A stretch of 64,000 nt of DNA, taken from NCBI RefSeq assembly GCF_003025595.1, contig NZ_PYMI01000001.1:1286438-1350437 (forward strand), in the 5' to 3' direction. Shown piece after piece: positions 54,662-63,959 of this stretch (position 1 is the first letter of the stretch; each line of letters opens with the position of its first letter). The stretch comes from Photobacterium ganghwense (GTDB lineage: Bacteria > Pseudomonadota > Gammaproteobacteria > Enterobacterales > Vibrionaceae). The position numbers were made by a program, and so were the translations under genes. The notes beneath the pieces are model-generated. The model saw only the letters and a program-made list of their open reading frames with translations. It did not search any database and was not told the DNA's origin.

Positions 54662-56392
54662 ATGCAGCTGCTAACCAATCACCTGGGCTATGAGCGTTTC
54701 GGTACCAAGCAGGCCGTCATCCAGACAGCAATGCCACTGACAATCACAACGGCACAGATTGTTTGCGACACCAGCCAGCAACCTCTGCTGACACTGCCGG
54801 TGCAAACACATGGCGAGGTGGATCAATGGCATACCGGACTGACTTATCTGGTCGACTTTTCCGCGCTGCAGCAATGCGGCTGGTTCCGGCTGCAGGTGGG
54901 TGAGCAGCTGTCTGCACGTTTTCAAATCGCCGACGGGCTGCTGATGAAGCAGACCTTCAGCGATGTTCTGCACTATTTCAAATCGCAGCGCTGCGGCGGC
55001 AAATTTGATCAGGCGGATCATCAGGTGCGTCTGTTTGACTCCAGTCAGACCGTGGATGCGCATGGTGGCTGGTACGACGCCTCCGGGGATGTCAGTAAAT
55101 ACCTGAGCCACCTGTCGTACAGCAATTATTTCAACCCGCAGCAGACACCGTTGGTGGTCTGGAACATGCTCACCGCGTTCAGCCAGCTGAGTAACCAGCC
55201 GGAGGTGGCGCCGTTCCCCCGTGTTCGCCTGCTTGAAGAGGCCCTCCACGGTGCTGATTTCCTGTGCCGGATGCAGTCACCGCAGGGTTACTTTTACATG
55301 ACGGTATTCGATACCTGGAGCAAAGACACCGCCCAGCGCGAAATCTGCGCATACGCGACCCAGAACGGCCATAAATCTGCCCAGTATCAGGCAGGCTTTC
55401 GTCAGGGCGGAGGGATGGCGATCGCCGCCCTGGCCGCTGCGGCCAGGATTCTGGGTTCGCACGGCACATCACTGGGATTCGATACCGCCTCCCGGGCGCA
55501 ATACCTGACGGCCGCGCAGCAGGGCTATTGGCATCTGGTAGAAATGAACACCCGGTATGTAGATGACGGGGTTGAAAACATCATTGACGAGTACTGTGCA
55601 CTGCTGGCTGCCGTGGAACTATACCGGGCAACGGACGACAGGCGCTTTCTGACCGGGGCGCGCCGCTGGGCAGGCCGCTTGGCCCAACGGCAGATGAGCG
55701 ATGACCAGTACCGCTATTTCTGGTCCGCCAATCATGACGGCAGTCGGCCGTATTTCCATGCCTCTGACGCCGGACTACCGGTACTCAGCCTGCTGCATTA
55801 CCTCGATATTGAGCCGGACCACCAGCAACAGCAGACCGTAACGACCGTCATCCTGCAAGCGCTACAGTTTGAACTGGCGATCACTGCGGAAGTGACTAAC
55901 CCGTTCGGCTATCCGCGCCAGTATGTCAAAGCGGTAGAGGGCGACAAGCACAGCAGTTTTTTTATTCCGCATCACAATGAAACCGGTTACTGGTGGCAAG
56001 GGGAGAACGCCCGGCTGGCTTCTCTGGCCAGCATGGCGTATCAGGCAGCCGCCCTGCCCGCTTTCCGCGATCTGAAACTCCCGTTGGAAATCTATGGTCA
56101 GCGACTGCTGAACTGGATACTGGGGCTCAATCCTTTTGATATGTCCATGCTGGATGGGCATGGTCGCAATAACCCGGATTATCTGCCAGACCTAGGGTTC
56201 AGCAATGCCAAAGGCGGCGTCTGCAACGGGATTACGGCCGGTTTTACCAACGAGCGGGACATCGCCTTCAACCCGCAGCCACAGGCAAACGACATGCTGC
56301 AAAACTGGCGCTGGGGAGAGCAATGGATCCCCCATGCCGGCTGGTACCTGCTGGCCGTGACCCTGCAATACAAGGAGAGACAAGATGTCTGA
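54662..56392 (+). CDS. Glycoside hydrolase family 9, exo-beta-D-glucosaminidase-like
   Basis: Cytoplasmic GH9 protein of 576 residues without a signal peptide. An immunoglobulin-like domain (about 1-90) precedes the catalytic (alpha/alpha)6 barrel. The catalytic base Asp is in HGGWYDASGDVSKY and the acid Glu in GFTNERDIAFNP. A homologue in the same operon of Photobacterium profundum was shown to be an exo-beta-D-glucosaminidase rather than a cellulase, so it probably splits deacetylated chitosan dimers. GGAGG at 54653-54657 fixes the start; the open frame 39 codons upstream is inside the ATPase gene. Confidence 0.88.
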   Translation: MQLLTNHLGYERFGTKQAVIQTAMPLTITTAQIVCDTSQQPLLTLPVQTHGEVDQWHTGLTYLVDFSALQQCGWFRLQVGEQLSARFQIADGLLMKQTFSDVLHYFKSQRCGGKFDQADHQVRLFDSSQTVDAHGGWYDASGDVSKYLSHLSYSNYFNPQQTPLVVWNMLTAFSQLSNQPEVAPFPRVRLLEEALHGADFLCRMQSPQGYFYMTVFDTWSKDTAQREICAYATQNGHKSAQYQAGFRQGGGMAIAALAAAARILGSHGTSLGFDTASRAQYLTAAQQGYWHLVEMNTRYVDDGVENIIDEYCALLAAVELYRATDDRRFLTGARRWAGRLAQRQMSDDQYRYFWSANHDGSRPYFHASDAGLPVLSLLHYLDIEPDHQQQQTVTTVILQALQFELAITAEVTNPFGYPRQYVKAVEGDKHSSFFIPHHNETGYWWQGENARLASLASMAYQAAALPAFRDLKLPLEIYGQRLLNWILGLNPFDMSMLDGHGRNNPDYLPDLGFSNAKGGVCNGITAGFTNERDIAFNPQPQANDMLQNWRWGEQWIPHAGWYLLAVTLQYKERQDV

Positions 56393-57272
56393 TTCCGTTC
56401 AATTTTATGTCGGTGTCGACGGCGGCGGAACCTCATGCCGAGCCCGGATTACCGAGCTAAACGGCCAGGTGCTTGGTGAAGCCAAAACCGGCAGCGCAAA
56501 TATTTTGCTGGGAAGCGAAGTCGCGATGGCATCCATTCAGGATGCTATCGCAACCGCAGCCGCGCAAGCTCATCTCGGGCCGGAGCACTACGCCCATATG
56601 CGGGTCGGCCTGGCTTTGGCCGGGGCCGAGCAAAAAAGCGCCTGGTATGACTTTATGGCCCAGCCCCATCCGTATGCTGCCGTCACTCTCAATACCGATG
56701 CCTACGGTGCCTGTCTCGGCGCATGGGCTGGGAAGGACGGCGCCATCCTGATTGCCGGCACCGGCTCATGCGGGATTTACCTGAGTGAGGGGACACAACA
56801 TGTGGTTGGCGGCCGTGAATTTCCTATTTCCGATCAGGGCGGTGGCGCGGTCATGGGGCTGCGCCTGATCCAGCAGGTCCTGCTCGCCCAGGATGGTCTC
56901 AGGCCGGTGACCCCGTTGGTCAGCCATGTCATGGCCCATTTCCGACACGACATTGATGCCATTGTCAGCTGGTCGAAATCCGCCAGGCCTTGCGACTACG
57001 GTCAGTTTTCGCCAGCCATTTTTGACTATGCCTATCAGGGAGATGCGCTGGGTATCGACTTGCTCAACCAGACCGCGGCCGATATTGAAATGTGGATGAA
57101 AGCCCTGATTCAGCGCGGGGCCAGCCGTATCTGCCTGATGGGCAGCATAGCGGAACGCATTATTCCCTGGCTGATTCCTCCAATGCAGCAACGTGTCGCC
57201 GTCCCTCAGGGCGACGCCATGGATGGTGCTCTGGCCATGGCCCGAGGGCATCACAACCTTTACCCACTATGA
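56385..57272 (+). CDS. Glucosamine/N-acetylglucosamine kinase (BadF/BcrA family)
   Basis: Sugar kinase of 295 residues in the ASKHA superfamily. The phosphate loops are VGVDGGGTSCRARI and LIAGTGSCGIYL, and the adenosine motif is near LMGSIAERIIP. It matches V. cholerae GspK, described as a glucosamine-specific kinase, and it follows the glucosaminidase gene. The eight-base overlap with GH9 and AAGGAGAG in that gene indicate coupled translation. Confidence 0.88.
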   Translation: MSDSVQFYVGVDGGGTSCRARITELNGQVLGEAKTGSANILLGSEVAMASIQDAIATAAAQAHLGPEHYAHMRVGLALAGAEQKSAWYDFMAQPHPYAAVTLNTDAYGACLGAWAGKDGAILIAGTGSCGIYLSEGTQHVVGGREFPISDQGGGAVMGLRLIQQVLLAQDGLRPVTPLVSHVMAHFRHDIDAIVSWSKSARPCDYGQFSPAIFDYAYQGDALGIDLLNQTAADIEMWMKALIQRGASRICLMGSIAERIIPWLIPPMQQRVAVPQGDAMDGALAMARGHHNLYPL

Positions 57273-59245
57273 GTCAACCTATGAGCTATCGCCTAGATTT
57301 AACCGTCATAGAGCAGCAGGAGAACCTGTCCCGCTTTGCGCTCACATTGCATAACCTGGCTGACCAGCCGCTGGAAAACTGGTCCCTGCATTTTGTGATC
57401 GGACGTTGGATCAATCAGGATTCGCTGAGCAACGGTCGCCTGCACCAGATAGGCAGCTACTGCACCCTGACGCCTACCACATCCGAACCGCTGGTCTCCA
57501 ACGGGCATTTTTATACCGAATTCACGGCCCACACCAAGCCGTTCACCTTATTTGATGACGGCATTCCGGAAGCCTTTATCCACTCGACAGCGCACAATCC
57601 CAGCGGGGATGACATCGCAACTAAGATGCAAACGCTGATCCACCCCCAACCAGTCGAAGTCACCACGATCAATCTGGCCTCGCCAAGCCAGGAGCGTTTC
57701 ACGACGCCCCTGCCGGCAGCCAAATCCATCAACCTGATCCCAGCCCCCCATGCGCTGAAAGTTCTGGGGGGGAGCTTTTCGCTGCACCGCCACAGTGCGA
57801 TCAGTGCCGAACATGAAGCCGCGCAAGGCAGCAGCCACTGGCTGCAAGCCACTCTGACCGGGTACTTGCATGACGAACTGCCGCTTCAGCCAAACGGCAA
57901 CATCATCTATCAGTACAATCCGAAGCTGCCGGAAGGGGCATACAAACTCTTGGTCGAATGGGATCACATCTGGCTACAAGCAGGCTCCGAAGCCGGTTTC
58001 TGTCATGCGACGGCAAGTCTGATCCAGCTGTTACCCAATGCATCCAGCCACTCCGCGCACGCGGCATGTCTGCTCCCTATGGTCGAAATTGAGGATGCCC
58101 CGCATTATGGCTATCGGGGAATGATGCTGGACTGTGCCCGCCACTTCCACCCGGTGCCGCGCCTGAAGTTTTTGATTGACCAACTGGCACGCTACAAATT
58201 CAATACGTTCCACTGGCATCTGACCGATGATGAAGGCTGGAGGCTGGAAATTGATGCCTACCCGGCACTGACCGACATGGGTGCATGGCGTGGTCCGAAC
58301 GAAACCCTTGCCCCACAGTTCACCACGATCAGCCAGCGTTATGGCGGTTACTACACCAAAGATCAGGTCAGGGAGCTGATTACCTATGCAGCTGATCGCG
58401 GCATCACCATTATCCCTGAGATCGACATGCCAGGGCATTGCCGCGCCGCCATTCGTGCGCTCCCAGAGTTGCTGGTGGATCGCAACGACCACTCCCAGTA
58501 CCGCAGTATCCAGGGCTACCCGGATAACATTCTGACCCCAGCCCTTCCGGGAACCTATGCCTTCATCCAAACCGTTCTGGCTGAAGTGTGTGAGCTGTTC
58601 CCCGCCCCGTACGTACACATTGGTGGTGATGAGGTGCCCCATGGCGTCTGGACCGACAGCCCGGGCTGCCGGGCTCTGATGGTAGAACATGGTTACCGCG
58701 ATCCAAAAGAGCTGCAGGGCCATCTGCTGCGCTATGCCGAAGAGTGTCTGGCAGCGCACGGCAAGCGCATGATGGGCTGGGAAGAAGCGACCCACGGCGA
58801 CAAAATCAGCACCAATACCGTGATATTTTCCTGGCAGAACGAAGAGGCCGGCGAGCAGGCGGCGAAGGCAGGCTTTGACGTCATTATGCAGCCGGCGCAG
58901 TACACCTACCTCGATCTGGCACAGGGCTTCTCGGCGGATGAGCCCGGCGTTGACTGGGCCGGGAAACTCCCGCTGGACAAAGTCTATCAATATCACCCGC
59001 TGGCTAACCTGCCAGCCAGCGATCCGGCGCAACAGCGCATTCTGGGAATTCAGTGTGGCCTGTGGTGTGAACTGGTTAACAGCCAAAGCCGCCTCGAATA
59101 CATGCTTTTTCCACGCCTCCTGGCGATTGCCGAACTGGGCTGGACCTCACCAGATCAACGCAGCTGGCCAGATTTCAAAGCGCGTCTAAACGGACAATTA
59201 GCTTACCTGGACAAAGCAGGCATTAACTACCGTCGCTGCGAATAA
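57269..59245 (+). CDS. Cytoplasmic beta-N-acetylhexosaminidase (GH20)
   Basis: Exo-beta-N-acetylglucosaminidase of 658 residues. A non-catalytic N-terminal half (about 1-235) precedes the TIM barrel, whose landmarks are MLDCARHFHPVPRLKFLID, FHWHLTDDEGWRLEI and the catalytic Asp-Glu pair in HIGGDEVPHGVW. There is no signal peptide, so it acts on imported oligosaccharides. The ATG at 57269 overlaps the kinase stop as ATGA; a second ATG at 57281 is possible. Neither has a clear ribosome-binding site, so coupling is needed. Confidence 0.93.
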   Translation: MSQPMSYRLDLTVIEQQENLSRFALTLHNLADQPLENWSLHFVIGRWINQDSLSNGRLHQIGSYCTLTPTTSEPLVSNGHFYTEFTAHTKPFTLFDDGIPEAFIHSTAHNPSGDDIATKMQTLIHPQPVEVTTINLASPSQERFTTPLPAAKSINLIPAPHALKVLGGSFSLHRHSAISAEHEAAQGSSHWLQATLTGYLHDELPLQPNGNIIYQYNPKLPEGAYKLLVEWDHIWLQAGSEAGFCHATASLIQLLPNASSHSAHAACLLPMVEIEDAPHYGYRGMMLDCARHFHPVPRLKFLIDQLARYKFNTFHWHLTDDEGWRLEIDAYPALTDMGAWRGPNETLAPQFTTISQRYGGYYTKDQVRELITYAADRGITIIPEIDMPGHCRAAIRALPELLVDRNDHSQYRSIQGYPDNILTPALPGTYAFIQTVLAEVCELFPAPYVHIGGDEVPHGVWTDSPGCRALMVEHGYRDPKELQGHLLRYAEECLAAHGKRMMGWEEATHGDKISTNTVIFSWQNEEAGEQAAKAGFDVIMQPAQYTYLDLAQGFSADEPGVDWAGKLPLDKVYQYHPLANLPASDPAQQRILGIQCGLWCELVNSQSRLEYMLFPRLLAIAELGWTSPDQRSWPDFKARLNGQLAYLDKAGINYRRCE

Positions 59246-59281
59246 CGCTGCAGCTGACTGATTAAACAAGGATTGAAAACC

Positions 59282-61687
59282 ATGAATTACGGCTATTTTG
59301 ACAATACCAACCGAGAGTACGTCATTACTCGCCCTGATGTGCCTGCACCCTGGACCAACTACCTGGGTACAGAAAAGTTCTGTACTGTCATTTCTCACAA
59401 CGCCGGGGGCTACTCGTTCTACAACAGCCCGGAGTACAATCGTGTAACCAAGTTCCGTCCAAACGGCACCTTCGACCGCCCGGGCCACTATGTCTACCTG
59501 CGCGACGACGAAACCGGTGATTACTGGTCAATCTCCTGGCAGCCGGTGGCAAAAAGCCTGGAAGAAGCCACGTATGAAGTGCGTCACGGCCTGTCTTACT
59601 CCAAATTCAAATGTGAATACAACGGCATCACAGCGCAGAAAACCCTGTTCGTACCAAAAGGCGAAGACGCGCAAATCTGGGATGTAAAAATCAGGAACGA
59701 CGGCGATCAGCCACGCACCATCAGTGCATTCTCGTTCGTGGAATTCTCGTTCAGCCACATCCAGTCTGACAATCAGAACCACCAGATGAGCCTCTACTCA
59801 GCCGGAACGGCGTACAACGAAGGCGTAATTGAGTACGACCTGTACTACAACACCAACGATTATGAAGGCTTCTACTACCTCGCTTCCAGCTTCGATCCAG
59901 ACAGCTATGACGGTCAGCGTGACAGCTTTATCGGTATGTATCGTGACGAAGCGAATCCCATCGCGATCGAAACCGGTCGTTGTTCTAACCATGTGCAAAC
60001 CTGTTACAACCACTGTGGCTCACTGCACAAGCAATTCGTAATTCAGCCGGGCGAGGAAGTTCGTTTCGTCCTGATTCTGGGGATCGGCAAAGGTGAAGGC
60101 CAGCGCCTGCGAGCGAAATACCAGGACGTTGCAAATGTTGACGCTGCGCTTGCTGACATCCGCGCGCACTGGGATACCCGCTGTGCCAAGTTCCAGGTGA
60201 AATCACCGAACGAGGGGCTGGACACCATGATCAACGCATGGACCTTGTACCAAGCGGAAACCTGCGTGGTGTGGTCACGCTTTGCCTCTTTCATCGAAGT
60301 AGGCGGCCGTACGGGTCTGGGTTACCGTGATACCGCGCAGGACGCGATTTCCGTGCCTCACGCAAACCCACGCATGACCCGCAAGCGCCTGGTGGATCTG
60401 CTGCGCGGTCAGGTGAAAGAAGGCTACGGCCTGCACCTGTTCGATCCAGACTGGTTCGATCCAGAGAAAGCCGATGTTAAACCATCTAAATCACCAACCG
60501 TGGTACCAACCCCAAGCGACGAAGACAAGATCCACGGCATCGAAGACACTTGCTCTGACGACCACCTGTGGCTGGTGCCAACCATCTGCCGTTACGTACA
60601 AGAAACAGGTGAAGAGAGCTTCCTGGATGAAACCATTCCTTACGCCAACGGCGGCGACGCGTCTGTTTATGAACACATGAAAGCGGCGCTGGACTTCTCT
60701 GCTGAATACGTGGGGCAAACCGGTATCTGTAAAGGTCTGCGTGCAGACTGGAACGACTGCCTGAACTTGGGTGGCGGAGAGTCAGCAATGACGTCCTTCC
60801 TGCATTTCTGGGCACTGCAGGAATTCATCAAACTGGCGAAATACAAAGGCTTGGATGCGGACGTACAGAAGTACACCGAAATGGCAGCCAATGTGCGCGA
60901 AGCGTGTGAACAGCATCTGTGGGACGAAGAAGGCGGCTGGTACATCCGTGGCCTGACCAAAAACGGCGACAAGATCGGCACCGCGCAACAAGCTGAAGGC
61001 CGCGTGCACCTGGAATCTAACACCCTGGCTGTTTTGTCTGGCCTGGCGTCGCAGGAGCGTGGCGAAAAAGCGATGAACGCCGTTGATGACAACCTGTTCT
61101 CTGAATACGGCCTGCACCTGAACTCGCCATCATTCGCAACGCCCAACGACGACATCGGTTTTGTTACCCGCGTCTACCAAGGCGTGAAAGAAAACGGCGC
61201 GATCTTCTCGCATCCAAACCCATGGGCTTGGGTAGCCGAAGCGAAACTGGGACGTGGTGATCGTGCCATGAAGTTCTACGATGCACTGAACCCATACAAC
61301 CAAAACGACATCATCGAGAAGCGAGTTGCCGAGCCGTATTCATACGTTCAATTTATCATGGGCCGCGACCACGAAAACCATGGCCGTGCCAACCACCCAT
61401 GGCTGACCGGTACGTCTGGCTGGGCATACTTCGCAGTCACCAACTTCATCCTGGGTGTCCAGACCGGTTTCGACGGCCTGACCGTGAATCCATGTATCCC
61501 GACCAGCTGGCCTGGCTTTGAGGTGACCCGCGAATGGCGCGGCGCGACTTACCACATCAAGGTACAAAACCCGAACGGCGTCAGCAAAGGCGTCACGGCC
61601 ATCACCTTGAATGACACTCCTGTTGAAGGAGCAATCCCGGCTCAACCGGTCGGCAGTATCAACACTGTCAACGTGATCATGGGCTAA
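59282..61687 (+). CDS. chbP: N,N'-diacetylchitobiose phosphorylase (GH94)
   Basis: Enzyme of 801 residues, the exact length I recall for the Vibrio ChbP proteins. It splits (GlcNAc)2 with phosphate into GlcNAc-1-phosphate and GlcNAc, saving one ATP. The catalytic Asp is in LRADWNDCLNLGGG. Other landmarks are MNYGYFDNTNREYVITRPD, SDNQNHQMSLYS and ENHGRANHPWLTGTSGW. AAGGA at 59268-59272 supports the ATG at 59282. The gene is followed closely by the mutase that uses its product. Confidence 0.96.
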   Translation: MNYGYFDNTNREYVITRPDVPAPWTNYLGTEKFCTVISHNAGGYSFYNSPEYNRVTKFRPNGTFDRPGHYVYLRDDETGDYWSISWQPVAKSLEEATYEVRHGLSYSKFKCEYNGITAQKTLFVPKGEDAQIWDVKIRNDGDQPRTISAFSFVEFSFSHIQSDNQNHQMSLYSAGTAYNEGVIEYDLYYNTNDYEGFYYLASSFDPDSYDGQRDSFIGMYRDEANPIAIETGRCSNHVQTCYNHCGSLHKQFVIQPGEEVRFVLILGIGKGEGQRLRAKYQDVANVDAALADIRAHWDTRCAKFQVKSPNEGLDTMINAWTLYQAETCVVWSRFASFIEVGGRTGLGYRDTAQDAISVPHANPRMTRKRLVDLLRGQVKEGYGLHLFDPDWFDPEKADVKPSKSPTVVPTPSDEDKIHGIEDTCSDDHLWLVPTICRYVQETGEESFLDETIPYANGGDASVYEHMKAALDFSAEYVGQTGICKGLRADWNDCLNLGGGESAMTSFLHFWALQEFIKLAKYKGLDADVQKYTEMAANVREACEQHLWDEEGGWYIRGLTKNGDKIGTAQQAEGRVHLESNTLAVLSGLASQERGEKAMNAVDDNLFSEYGLHLNSPSFATPNDDIGFVTRVYQGVKENGAIFSHPNPWAWVAEAKLGRGDRAMKFYDALNPYNQNDIIEKRVAEPYSYVQFIMGRDHENHGRANHPWLTGTSGWAYFAVTNFILGVQTGFDGLTVNPCIPTSWPGFEVTREWRGATYHIKVQNPNGVSKGVTAITLNDTPVEGAIPAQPVGSINTVNVIMG

Positions 61688-61745
61688 TTGAATTGGGGCG
61701 CCCGATTGCGCCCCGTATACCGACGAGAGAAATAGGAGTTCCATC

Positions 61746-63158
61746 ATGATCCAATTCGGAACCGGTGGCTGGCGCGCCTTAATTGGCGAAACCTTCACCA
61801 AGGATAATGTCCGGTTAGTCGCTCAAGCGCTAGCCAATATTATGGTCGCCGAGCAGGTGACCCAGAACGGCTTTGTCATTGGCTACGACCGGCGTTTCTT
61901 ATCTGATAAAGCCGCAGCCTGGTTTGCTGAAGTCCTGGCGGCCAATGACATTAAAGTAAGCTTTATCAACAAGTTTGTGCCAACGCCGATTGTTATGTTT
62001 AAAGCCAAGCATATCGGTGCCACCTATTCGGCCTGTATCACCGCTTCGCATAATCCCGCGGACTACAACGGGATAAAAGTGTTCATCGAAGGGGGACGAG
62101 ACGCTGACGAGATCATCACAGCTAAGATTGAACAGCAAATTTCCCAGTTAACTTACGATTATATTCAATCCGTGGATTTCGATGACGCCATCGCATCACA
62201 ACAAATTACCCTGATCAATCCAATGAATGAATTTGTGGATTCCATTGTCGATTTCATCGATATCGAAGCCATTAAACGCGCGAATCTGCGTGTGCTGATT
62301 GATCCTATGTTTGGGGTGGCTAAAAATGCCTTACAAACTGTGTTGATCAGCGGCCGCTGTGATGTCGATGTAATTCACGACGGGCACAACCCATCATTTG
62401 GCGGTCTGATGCCTTCACCCAGTGCAGCAACGTTATACCGCCTGAAACACTTAGTGGCTCATGAAGGTTACGACATCGGTATCGGCACCGATGGCGATGC
62501 CGATCGCCTGGGGATCATTGACGAAAAAGGAAACTTCGTTCACCCCAATGAAGTCCTGATGCTGCTCTATTACTACTTACTGGAATACAAAGGCTGGAAA
62601 GGGTCAGTCGTACGTAACATTGCAACCACCCACCTTCTCGACAGAATTGCCGCCGCACATGGTGAGAAGTGTTTTGAAGTACCAGTAGGCTTCAAACATA
62701 TCAGCGCCCAGATGGAGGCCGATGATTCATTGATTGGCGGTGAAAGCTCCGGTGGCCTAACCATCCGAGGACATATCAAAGGAAAAGACGGTGTCTTCGC
62801 TTCCAGCCTGTTAGTGGAAATGATCAGCGTAACAGGTAAGAAGCTCTCCGAACTGCTTAGTGAAATTTATGGCAAGTACGGCTTCGCCTACACTGCAGAA
62901 GGTGACTGTACTTTCCGCGCGGCCGATCGCCAGCGGCTTTACGACAAGATTTACGTGGAAAAATCCCTTCCTGAATTTGAATGGGAAATCGAGCAGGTCA
63001 GCTACGCGGATGGCGTAAAAGTCTACTTCAAAAATGGCGGATGGGCCCTGGCACGCTTTTCCGGCACTGAGCCACTGCTACGTCTCTTCTGTGAGATGGC
63101 ATGTCAGGAAGAAGCCGAAAAAGTTGTCCTCCAGATGAAAAGCTTTCTTAACCTCTGA
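61746..63158 (+). CDS. Phosphohexomutase, probable GlcNAc-1-phosphate mutase
   Basis: Alpha-D-phosphohexomutase of 470 residues. The phosphoserine loop is TASHNPADYNGIK, the metal loop GTDGDADRLG and the sugar-binding loop GGESSGGL, all intact. From its place after chbP it should convert GlcNAc-1-P to GlcNAc-6-P. Automatic naming would call it phosphoglucomutase/phosphomannomutase. It is the last gene of the operon. Confidence 0.92.
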   Translation: MIQFGTGGWRALIGETFTKDNVRLVAQALANIMVAEQVTQNGFVIGYDRRFLSDKAAAWFAEVLAANDIKVSFINKFVPTPIVMFKAKHIGATYSACITASHNPADYNGIKVFIEGGRDADEIITAKIEQQISQLTYDYIQSVDFDDAIASQQITLINPMNEFVDSIVDFIDIEAIKRANLRVLIDPMFGVAKNALQTVLISGRCDVDVIHDGHNPSFGGLMPSPSAATLYRLKHLVAHEGYDIGIGTDGDADRLGIIDEKGNFVHPNEVLMLLYYYLLEYKGWKGSVVRNIATTHLLDRIAAAHGEKCFEVPVGFKHISAQMEADDSLIGGESSGGLTIRGHIKGKDGVFASSLLVEMISVTGKKLSELLSEIYGKYGFAYTAEGDCTFRAADRQRLYDKIYVEKSLPEFEWEIEQVSYADGVKVYFKNGGWALARFSGTEPLLRLFCEMACQEEAEKVVLQMKSFLNL

Positions 63159-63245
63159 GTACACCGATGCCCGCTCAACACTGCCTGACGGGCGTATTGG
63201 CTGCATAGCGGTACGTTGCGCAGGCTGCTCACCAGCCTTAGCGCC

Positions 63246-63277
63246 AAGGGTAGATTCTCAGCTACCCTTTTCTTTTT
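63246..63277 (+). terminator. Terminator of the chitobiose operon
   Basis: AAGGGTAG and CTACCCTT pair around an eight-base loop, then TTCTTTTTT. Confidence 0.85.
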
Positions 63278-63588
63278 TACTTTCCCAGAAACACATTCCG
63301 CTTAACTCAGCATACAGATTTTATTCTGCCCTTCATCTCTCACCCATAGGTTCTCTCTGCGAGTTTATCATCGTCTAAATACACGTGCTTTTAACTATCA
63401 TGTCAGACCATACTCAAGGGCCAATTGTGAAAGAAAGCCATCATCGGACGAGGTTCCATCGACTAGCTCTACGCTATTGAGTCAAGGTCAGCCTCGCTAG
63501 TTTCAGCCATGTAGTTAAAACAATTTCCCCCCAAACGAAACGCAAAAAGACAGTACCTCGCATTTTGTCTGAACATACGGATGCAAAA

Positions 63589-63607
63589 AGCCCGAATCTT
63601 TCAACTC
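63589..63607 (-). terminator. Second hairpin downstream of the tRNA-like remnant
   Basis: Read on the - strand, AGCCCGA and TCGGGCT pair and are followed by TTTTTGC. It ends the rRNA/tRNA transcript if the first terminator leaks. Confidence 0.65.
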
Positions 63608-63630
63608 GGGCTTCGTATGAACGGCCGGGC

Positions 63631-63660
63631 TGGCGCTCCAGCGGGACTCATTCGACCTCA
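63631..63660 (-). pseudogene. Degenerate tRNA 3'-end remnant
   Basis: The - strand reads GAGGTCGAATGAGTCCCG followed by CTGGAGCGCCA. GGTCG, GAGTCCCG and a terminal GCGCCA align with the 3' half of the intact tRNA-Asp next door. The T-loop is broken and no 5' half is visible. Confidence 0.45.
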
Positions 63661-63683
63661 GGGCGAACATTATCTTTAAACGT

Positions 63684-63715
63684 AAAAAAGCCCAGTCTTT
63701 CGACTGGGCTTTTTT
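63684..63715 (-). terminator. rRNA operon terminator
   Basis: AAAAAAGCCCAGTC and GACTGGGCTTTTTT form a 14-bp stem with a TTTC loop, directly after tRNA-Asp on the - strand. Confidence 0.93.
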
Positions 63716-63721
63716 AAAGAG

Positions 63722-63798
63722 TGGCGGAGCGGACGGGACTCGAACCCGCGACCCCCGGCGTGACAGGCCGGTATTCTAACCAACTGAACTACCGCTCC
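63722..63798 (-). tRNA. tRNA-Asp (GTC)
   Basis: 77-nt tRNA with encoded CCA. The acceptor stem pairs GGAGCGG with CCGCTCC, the anticodon GTC is at 63762-63764 and the T-arm reads GGGTTCGAGTCCC. It follows 5S rRNA in the same transcript. Confidence 0.97.
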
Positions 63799-63840
63799 AC
63801 TCAGAATTAGCGTTTGTTCAGAACGCTAACCTAAATTGGG

Positions 63841-63959
63841 TGCCTGGCGATGTCCTACTCTCACATGGGGAGACCCCACACTACCATCGGCGCTGCTGCG
63901 TTTCACGTCTGAGTTCGGCATGGGATCAGGTGGGTCCACAGCGCTATGGTCGCCAGGCA
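63841..63959 (-). rRNA. rrf: 5S ribosomal RNA
   Basis: The sequence reads TGCCTGGCGACCATAGCG at the 5' end and ends CATCGCCAGGCA, pairing as helix I; internal CCGAACTCAGACGTGAAACG is the standard 5S core. It is 119 nt. Bases 63960-64000 are 23S-5S spacer; 23S and 16S should lie to the right of the window. Confidence 0.97.

Larger units (their letters stand above)
63159..63721. other. Gap between the chitobiose operon and tRNA-Asp
   Basis: It holds the operon terminator at 63246-63277, a second hairpin at 63589-63607, a tRNA-like remnant at 63631-63660 and the rRNA-operon terminator at 63684-63715. Nothing else is convincing; a GTG-initiated 17-codon frame at 63427 is too short to call. Confidence 0.6.

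Noticed and set aside
58031..59086. 351-codon open frame antisense to the GH20 gene
   Set aside because: The opposite strand encodes a complete GH20 enzyme with its catalytic pair; the antisense product has no recognisable domain.
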